Below are positions 5,416 through 10,385 of a stretch of DNA of 10,385 nt, piece after piece. Source of the stretch: QHWK01 sp035315685 (lineage in GTDB: Bacteria > Acidobacteriota > Vicinamibacteria > Vicinamibacterales > CAVVIG01); contig DATFXR010000842.1 of assembly GCA_035315685.1 (NCBI GenBank), forward strand, positions 1 through 10,385, read 5' to 3'. The notes below the pieces were generated by a model. That model searched no databases. It was not told where the DNA came from and saw nothing but the letters and a program-made list of their open reading frames with translations. How positions within the stretch are numbered: position 1 is the stretch's first letter; every line of letters starts with the position of its first letter. A program made the position numbers and the translations under genes.

Positions 5416-7572
5416 TCAGCGGAGCCGACCGGATCTCCGCGCTTCCACGAGATCCTTCACCGACGGTCCGTCCTCGGAGATCAGCGCGTCGGACGCTGCC
5501 GCCGCGGTGAACGCGGCGTCGGCGTCGGCGCGGCTGCCGAGTTTGTCCGCGCACAAGCCGAGCAGATACTGCACGGTGCCGTTCGACACGCCGGGGCCAT
5601 CCGGGAGCTTGACGCGCTGCAGCTCGGTGCGCGCCTCGCTCCAGTTCTCGATGCGAGCGAGAGCCGCGCCCAGATTCAGCCGCAGCACCGAGTCCTCGTT
5701 CGGGCTGCCGGGTGTCTGCAGGCGGTTGCGCAGGTCGAGGAGCATGCGGTTCACGAGCAGCGTCTGATCGTACAGGCCGACGAGCCGCGGCGCCATCGCG
5801 ACCGTCACGTCGGCACGCTTCGGCGCACCGGTGCGATCCTTCAGTTCGAGCGTGAGCGCCTCGTCGCCTTTGCGCGAAGCGAGCAGCGCATTCAGCGCAA
5901 CGGCATCGGCGATCGGCTGCGCGTTCGCCTTCACGATCACGTCGCCCGGCGCCACGCCGGCCTTCGCCGCCGGGCCGTTGGCATCGACGCCGATGACGAC
6001 GGCTCCCGCGACATCTCTCACATCGATCGCCGACACTCCGAGTGACGGCCGGAAGAACGACGGCGCGCGATCGACTTGCGCGACGGCGGCCGCGAACGTC
6101 TCGGGGTGATCGATCGTCACTTCGACGATGTCCGGATCGCCGCTGCCGGCGGCAAGGAGCGAGACCACGATGCGGCTGCGGTCCAGCGCGGACGGCACCG
6201 TCACCGACGCGACGCCCTGCGCGTCGAAGGCTTTCGCGATCCGCCCGGTCAGATCGCGGCGCGTCGCGGCGCCGAGGTCCGCCGACTGTGCGAGCGCGCG
6301 CTTGCTGGCGTCGAAGGCGAGCCACGCCGGCGTGAGCTGCTGTGCCTTCAGCACCTGATCGAGCTGATCGGCCGGCGGTGCGAACAGGGTGACGCTCTGC
6401 AGGCCCTCGAACGCCCGCTCGATCGTCGCGCGCAGATCGGTGTTGAGGCCGGTGGCCTGCCCGCTCGCCGAGACCAGCGCGAACGCCGGCTTCAGCTTCG
6501 CGTCCATCTCCACTTTGTCGCCCGTATGCACGGCCATTCGGCGGAAGTAGCGGCCCGAGCCCGATCGCACTTCGACGACGTGCTCGCCCTCGCACACGTC
6601 GGGCAGCGTCATCGGCGCCAGGCCGCGCTGCTTGCCGTCGACGTAGACCGCAGCGCCAGTCTGCGCGGTCTTGATGTTCACCGTCGCGATTGCGGGTTCG
6701 AGCTTGATCGGATCGAACGTGTAGTCGTCGGGTTTGTCGACGGTGAGCCGCCGCTGCGTCGACACGTGGCAGTCCGCCTTGAACTCGACGACGTGCGCGC
6801 CCGGCTGCATCTCCGCGATCAACATCAGCTGCGACAGCTCCGACGCCGGCACGCCGGCGCGCGCAGCGCGCTCGGCATAGTCGGGCGGCGGCGGCCCGGC
6901 TTCGGTCTTTCCGTGCGACACGCCGTCGATGATGACCTGCACTCCGGCCGGCGAGGTCACCACGGCAAGCACCGACGACACGCGCTCGAGCGCAATCGCC
7001 ACCTCTGCCACCTGACCACTGACGACGGACGCGGCCTGCGTCACGGCGCGGTAGCCGACCTGCTTCGCTGCGATGGTGTGCTCGCCGATCGCGATCGGCA
7101 TCGACGTCGTCGCCGGCACGATGACGCCGTCGACGCGCACTTCAGCCGTCGGCGGCGTTACCGCCAGCCGCAGCGTGGTGACGGTGGCTTTCATCACCTC
7201 GTCGAAGATCGCGACGACTTTCGGCGTCACCTGTCCGGTCAGCGTGTAGACCGGATCGACCTTCAACAGCGAGACGAAGTCGGCGCGCGCTTCGGCCTCC
7301 TTGCCGAGGCCGTATTGAGAGCGGGCACGCATCTCGTACGCGACCGGCAGACTGCGGTGGACCGGATCCTGGAGCGGTCGCCCCTCGAGGACGACAATCG
7401 CCTGATCGAGCGCGCTGACGGCGTGCTCGTAGTCGAGCGCCTCGAAGAACTGCCTGGCCTGCGTCATCAGGACGGTGGGATCCGGCGTCTGCACCTGCGC
7501 CAACGCGGGCAGCGCCGACAAGGCGGCGCTCGCGAGGACGAGCACGGCGGCGACATGCGCTCTGCGACTCAC
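5416..7572 (-). CDS. Exported TPR-PEGA-PEGA-PEGA-PDZ-TPR protein
   Basis: This 718-residue exported protein has no recognised name and is probably a periplasmic scaffold or binding protein. Residues 1-25 are a signal peptide (ALPALA before Q26). Residues 33-128 are helical and TPR-like. Three PEGA-type beta modules follow: about 133-197 (AEVRVDGVIVP), 201-292 (VQVIIDGVSHGKT, with an inserted helical segment at about 225-252) and 295-361 (AAVYVDGKQRGLAPMTL). Residues 370-500 are not recognised. A PDZ domain spans about 510-593, with AGVAPGDVIVKANAQPI. Residues 620-695 resemble another TPR pair (EDSVLRLNLGAALARIENW). No protease domain accompanies the PDZ. The start is GTG at 7572, sharing GTGA with the stop of the upstream gene. 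A weak AGGTG precedes it, and the next Met (residue 36) would lose the signal peptide. It is the last gene of the operon and ends in TGA at 5416. Confidence 0.88.
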   Translation of the reverse strand: MSRRAHVAAVLVLASAALSALPALAQVQTPDPTVLMTQARQFFEALDYEHAVSALDQAIVVLEGRPLQDPVHRSLPVAYEMRARSQYGLGKEAEARADFVSLLKVDPVYTLTGQVTPKVVAIFDEVMKATVTTLRLAVTPPTAEVRVDGVIVPATTSMPIAIGEHTIAAKQVGYRAVTQAASVVSGQVAEVAIALERVSSVLAVVTSPAGVQVIIDGVSHGKTEAGPPPPDYAERAARAGVPASELSQLMLIAEMQPGAHVVEFKADCHVSTQRRLTVDKPDDYTFDPIKLEPAIATVNIKTAQTGAAVYVDGKQRGLAPMTLPDVCEGEHVVEVRSGSGRYFRRMAVHTGDKVEMDAKLKPAFALVSASGQATGLNTDLRATIERAFEGLQSVTLFAPPADQLDQVLKAQQLTPAWLAFDASKRALAQSADLGAATRRDLTGRIAKAFDAQGVASVTVPSALDRSRIVVSLLAAGSGDPDIVEVTIDHPETFAAAVAQVDRAPSFFRPSLGVSAIDVRDVAGAVVIGVDANGPAAKAGVAPGDVIVKANAQPIADAVALNALLASRKGDEALTLELKDRTGAPKRADVTVAMAPRLVGLYDQTLLVNRMLLDLRNRLQTPGSPNEDSVLRLNLGAALARIENWSEARTELQRVKLPDGPGVSNGTVQYLLGLCADKLGSRADADAAFTAAAASDALISEDGPSVKDLVEARRSGRLR

Positions 7573-9062
7573 TGGTACACCTGAATGGTCTGTGCGCGAT
7601 CGTCGAAGACGTAGATCCGTCCTGCGGCGTCGAGCGCGAACGCCTCCGCGCGCGGAAAGGCGCCGGGCGACTTGTCTGGAATCGTGACGGTCGTCAGCAG
7701 CTTGTTGCGCGGTCCGAACACGAAGATCGACGCACGGCCGCGATCGAGCACGTAGATGTGATTGAAGGCGTCGAACTTGAGATCGATCGGATTGTCGAAC
7801 TCGTAGCCGGCGCCCTTCTGGGGAATCTTGGACAACGGCTTTCCTTCGCGATCGACAACGACGATGCTCTTCGTCTCCTTGTCGATCATCGCCACATCGT
7901 CGAGGCGGTTGAGAGCGAGGCGCTCGGCATCGACGCCGACGAACTTGCCGACGAAGGCGCCTGACTCCGACACCTTGATCACCTGCTTGCCCTTGTGATC
8001 GGCGATCAGGCGTGCGCCGCTCGCCATGGCGACCGCGGATGGAATTTCTTCCACCGGCCGCTGCTTGCCGTCGGGCTGCGGAACCGTGAGCGGTGTGGTC
8101 TCACCGCGCTCGATGGTGAGCCGGTCCTTTCGCACCGTGATCACCCGGCCGCGCTCGTCGACGAAGAACGATGACGGCTCCTCGACGGCGATCGTCCGCG
8201 CCAGTTTGCCGCGCGGATCGAACACGCTGACGCCGAGCTTGTGTCCGAGCAGCATCTGGCCGCTCTGATCGAACTGAACACCGACGATGTCCTTCAGCTT
8301 CGTTCCCTCGGTACCGGGGTAGCGCGCCGCGAACCCGTACGCCGGCTGCGCAGGCGGCCGGACGTAGAGGCGGTACAGGATCGTGTTGTAGTTCAGCGCG
8401 TCGTTGGCTTCCGCCGACTCGGGGAGCTGCTGTCTCACGCGCTGGAGCTCGTCGAGCGCGCGCGGCGCCCGGTCGCTTGCCACGAGACACAGCGCGGCGC
8501 CGAGACGCGCCCGCGCCGCCCAGGCCGCGCGCGGATATTCCATCGACACGCGGCGGAAGCGCTCGAGCGCTTCGTCGGTCCGCCGCACGATCCGCAGCGC
8601 ATCCGCCGCATAGAAGCCCGCCGCAGGCACTGCCTCGTCGTTCGGGAACAGCCGCGGCACGCGCTCGAAACTGGCCAGCGCCGCGTCGACGTCGGCTGGC
8701 GCACGGCCTTTCGCCAGCGCGATTCGGCCGGCGACGATGTGCGCCATCGGCGCCGAGTCGGTGTCCGGGTAGTCCTTCAGCAAGCGATCGACCGACGTCT
8801 GCGCCGCGCCGGTATCGCGCGCGATCTCGAGCTGATACAGCGCCGTCTGCAGCAACGCGTTGTCCGCCACGGAACTCTTGCCGAAGGAGTCGAGGATCGT
8901 CTGAAAATCCTTGAGCGCTTCCGTGTACCGCCCGCTCTGCATGAACGTCATGCCGCTGTCGAACTGGCGGCGGGCGAACTCCTCGGTGTTCCCCTGCGCG
9001 CCAACGACCGCCGTGCCGGCCACCAGAAGAACGGCGACTCGAACGTGAAACGATGACTTCAT
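7569..9062 (-). CDS. Exported TPR and beta-propeller (NHL-like) protein
   Basis: This 497-residue exported protein probably mediates protein-protein contacts in the periplasm; no enzyme motif is visible. Residues 1-22 are a signal peptide (VVGA before Q23). Residues 25-225 are TPR helices in the style of the YbgF/YfiO group, for example FDSGMTFMQSGRYTEALKDF and AAWAARARLGAALCLV. A linker at about 228-248 (YRLYVRPPAQPAYG) leads to a beta-propeller at 250-497. Its blades show the repeated pattern of an NHL or 6-bladed propeller: GVQFDQSGQMLLGH, FFVDERGRVITV, DLKFDAFNHIYVLDRG and AFALDAAGRIYVFDD. The frame is open to 9854, but ATG 9062 is chosen because it begins the signal peptide and forms an ATGA overlap with the kinase stop. 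No clear Shine-Dalgarno precedes it, so translation is probably coupled. It sits between the kinase and PEGA/PDZ genes. Confidence 0.88.
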   Translation of the reverse strand: MKSSFHVRVAVLLVAGTAVVGAQGNTEEFARRQFDSGMTFMQSGRYTEALKDFQTILDSFGKSSVADNALLQTALYQLEIARDTGAAQTSVDRLLKDYPDTDSAPMAHIVAGRIALAKGRAPADVDAALASFERVPRLFPNDEAVPAAGFYAADALRIVRRTDEALERFRRVSMEYPRAAWAARARLGAALCLVASDRAPRALDELQRVRQQLPESAEANDALNYNTILYRLYVRPPAQPAYGFAARYPGTEGTKLKDIVGVQFDQSGQMLLGHKLGVSVFDPRGKLARTIAVEEPSSFFVDERGRVITVRKDRLTIERGETTPLTVPQPDGKQRPVEEIPSAVAMASGARLIADHKGKQVIKVSESGAFVGKFVGVDAERLALNRLDDVAMIDKETKSIVVVDREGKPLSKIPQKGAGYEFDNPIDLKFDAFNHIYVLDRGRASIFVFGPRNKLLTTVTIPDKSPGAFPRAEAFALDAAGRIYVFDDRAQTIQVYQ

Positions 9063-10384
9063 TGGACGATCACTCGCTGGGACTGTCCGCCGACAATGTT
9101 CACGAATTCCGACGCGACCTTGCCGTTCGGGCACGTGATGTCGACCCGATACGAGCCGGCGGCGATCGAGATGTTGTTCAGCGGCGGATTGCCGAGCACG
9201 CGCTGACCGATTTGCACCGTGCAGGTTTCCAGGCTGCTGCGAATCGTCAGCCTGCCGAGCGCGGGCGCCTCGAGCGCTGCACGGTGATCGCCGTTGTCCT
9301 CGATCGTCACCGTTTGATTGAGTGAGTACTCGGGCGCGACGAGGGTGATTTTTCTGCCGGCGCCGATCGCGATCTGGTGCGACGTGCTGGCCGGCGACAC
9401 GACCCTCCCGCCATCCTGGATCGCGAACGGATAGGCGCCGCTGGCGGTCACGGCAACCGGCGTGGCGGTCGTGCGCGGTGTCGCGTCCTGTGGCGCCGCG
9501 GAAACGGACGCCCTCGGCGTATTCGAGGCCGTCGGGCGCGACGCGCGGTCGTTGCCTTTCTCTTTCAGAGACGCCGCTCGAGACGCTCCGTCCCGTGATC
9601 TCGTCGCGGCGGCCGGCGGCGTGGCCGCTTTGTCGATCGGCGCGACCGGGTCGGTCGAAGGCGGCACCTCGCTGCGCGGACCCGGAGGGTTCGTGATCTC
9701 CGCACGCGCAACCGTCGACGACCGTCCGCCCGACGCCGAGTCGGTTGCCACGGCTCGTGGCTCGCTCGGTCGGGCTGTGGAGCGGCCGATGCCGCCCACG
9801 ACACCGATCACGCCGGCGACGACGACGGCGGCGATGCCTGCCGCCAGCGCCCACGCGCGACGCAGCGTCGCCTTCTCGACCGGCTCTGCCGGCGGGGCAA
9901 CCACTGGACCTGGCCCGGCCAGCGTGTCGGGACCGATCGGTCCGGTGAGCGGGATCGTTCGATCGCGCGGCACGGCGCGGCGTACTGCCCTCAGCTCACG
10001 TGCGAATTCGGTCGCGGTTTGATACCGCTGCGCCGGATCCTTGTGCAGGGCGCGCGCGACGACCGCCGCGAGCGGCGCGGGGATCGATGAATCCAGTGCG
10101 TCGAGCGACGGCGCCTCCGCGTTGAGGATCTTCATCACGATCGTCGGCGTGGTGTCGCCGTCGAACGGGCGGCGTCCGGCCAGCAGCTCGAACAGCACAG
10201 CGCCTGCAGAGAAGACATCGGATCGTCCGTCGACCGTGTCGAGCCCCATGATCTGCTCGGGCGACATGTACGACGGGCTTCCGAGCACGTCGCCCTGGCG
10301 GGTGAGCGTCGATGAGGTCAGCTTGGCGATGCCGAAGTCCAGGAGCTTTACCGAGCCGTCTTCGAGCAGGAAGATGTTCGCGGG
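9059..10384 (-). CDS. Transmembrane Hanks-type Ser/Thr kinase with PEGA-like C-terminus (N-terminus outside window)
   Basis: The last 441 residues of a PknB-like membrane kinase are visible; the start lies beyond the right edge. The fragment opens inside the catalytic loop (PANIFL, the tail of HRDxKPxN). It shows the metal-binding DFG at 16-18, the activation segment to GSPSYMSPEQ (35-44), the helix-F region GRSDVFSAGAVLFELLAG and the C-lobe arginine motif KDPAQRYQTA. A Pro-rich juxtamembrane stretch leads to one membrane helix at about 177-199 (AWALAAGIAAVVVAGVIGVV). A Ser/Thr/Pro/Ala-rich linker at about 200-312 follows. The end (about 315-441) is a beta-rich PEGA-like domain: GRLTIRSS, VQIGQRVLGNPPL, IAAGSYRVDITCPNG, with two cysteines (ETCTV, DITCPNG) that could pair. 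Kinase inside and PEGA outside is the expected topology. The stop TGA shares ATGA with the next gene. Confidence 0.95.
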   Translation of the reverse strand, partial: PANIFLLEDGSVKLLDFGIAKLTSSTLTRQGDVLGSPSYMSPEQIMGLDTVDGRSDVFSAGAVLFELLAGRRPFDGDTTPTIVMKILNAEAPSLDALDSSIPAPLAAVVARALHKDPAQRYQTATEFARELRAVRRAVPRDRTIPLTGPIGPDTLAGPGPVVAPPAEPVEKATLRRAWALAAGIAAVVVAGVIGVVGGIGRSTARPSEPRAVATDSASGGRSSTVARAEITNPPGPRSEVPPSTDPVAPIDKAATPPAAATRSRDGASRAASLKEKGNDRASRPTASNTPRASVSAAPQDATPRTTATPVAVTASGAYPFAIQDGGRVVSPASTSHQIAIGAGRKITLVAPEYSLNQTVTIEDNGDHRAALEAPALGRLTIRSSLETCTVQIGQRVLGNPPLNNISIAAGSYRVDITCPNGKVASEFVNIVGGQSQRVIVQ

Positions 10385-10385
10385 C

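Noticed and set aside
5405..6595. 396-residue open frame on the - strand overlapping the PEGA/PDZ gene in another frame
   Set aside because: Almost entirely Arg, Gly and Ala; a frame shadow of the real gene.
6076..7584. 502-residue open frame on the + strand opposite the PEGA/PDZ gene
   Set aside because: The Arg/His/Asp-rich composition has no domain pattern, while the opposite strand has clear PEGA and PDZ motifs.
9063..9854. 264-residue N-terminal extension of the TPR/propeller frame
   Set aside because: It overlaps the kinase coding region in a shadow frame and precedes a clear signal peptide start at 9062.

Overview
The window looks like chromosomal DNA from a high-GC Gram-negative bacterium, most plausibly a soil-type Acidobacteriota (perhaps Vicinamibacteria). 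That assignment is inference. It rests on an Oar-like TonB-dependent receptor with an N-terminal carboxypeptidase-regulatory domain, a transmembrane Hanks-type kinase with a PEGA-like exported end, further PEGA proteins, several exported proteins (an outer-membrane receptor and a lipoprotein imply a diderm), and G-rich short-period repeats between genes.

Layout. (1) Positions 2-448, + strand: the C-terminal part of a type I glutamine synthetase (glnA), cut by the left edge. (2) 458-607: two opposed arrays of the heptamer GGGATTC / GAATCCC, filling the gap between convergent genes. (3) 611-4603, - strand: a 1330-residue Oar-like TonB-dependent outer-membrane receptor with signal peptide, regulatory domain, plug and barrel. 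(4) 4604-5055: an intergenic region with the receptor's probable promoter, a cluster of CGAAAA hexamers, and a second G-rich array (GGGTTCTCGTTC units) running up to the next start codon. (5) 5056-5415, + strand: a small lipoprotein with a probable OB-fold. (6) 5416-10384, - strand: a three-gene operon, transcribed right to left. It encodes a membrane Ser/Thr kinase with a PEGA-like C-terminus (N-terminus outside the window), an exported TPR plus beta-propeller protein, and an exported TPR-PEGAx3-PDZ-TPR protein. The three genes are joined by 4-nt stop/start overlaps (ATGA, then GTGA).

How the genes may work together. The operon is the most interesting part. A cytoplasmic kinase domain is tied through one membrane segment to a PEGA-like domain outside the membrane, and is co-translated with two exported scaffold proteins, one carrying three more PEGA modules and a PDZ domain. 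This suggests an envelope sensing or assembly module, but no ligand or substrate can be read from the sequence. The receptor, lipoprotein and glutamine synthetase appear to be separate transcription units. No RNA genes, CRISPR arrays, insertion sequences or prophage genes were recognised.
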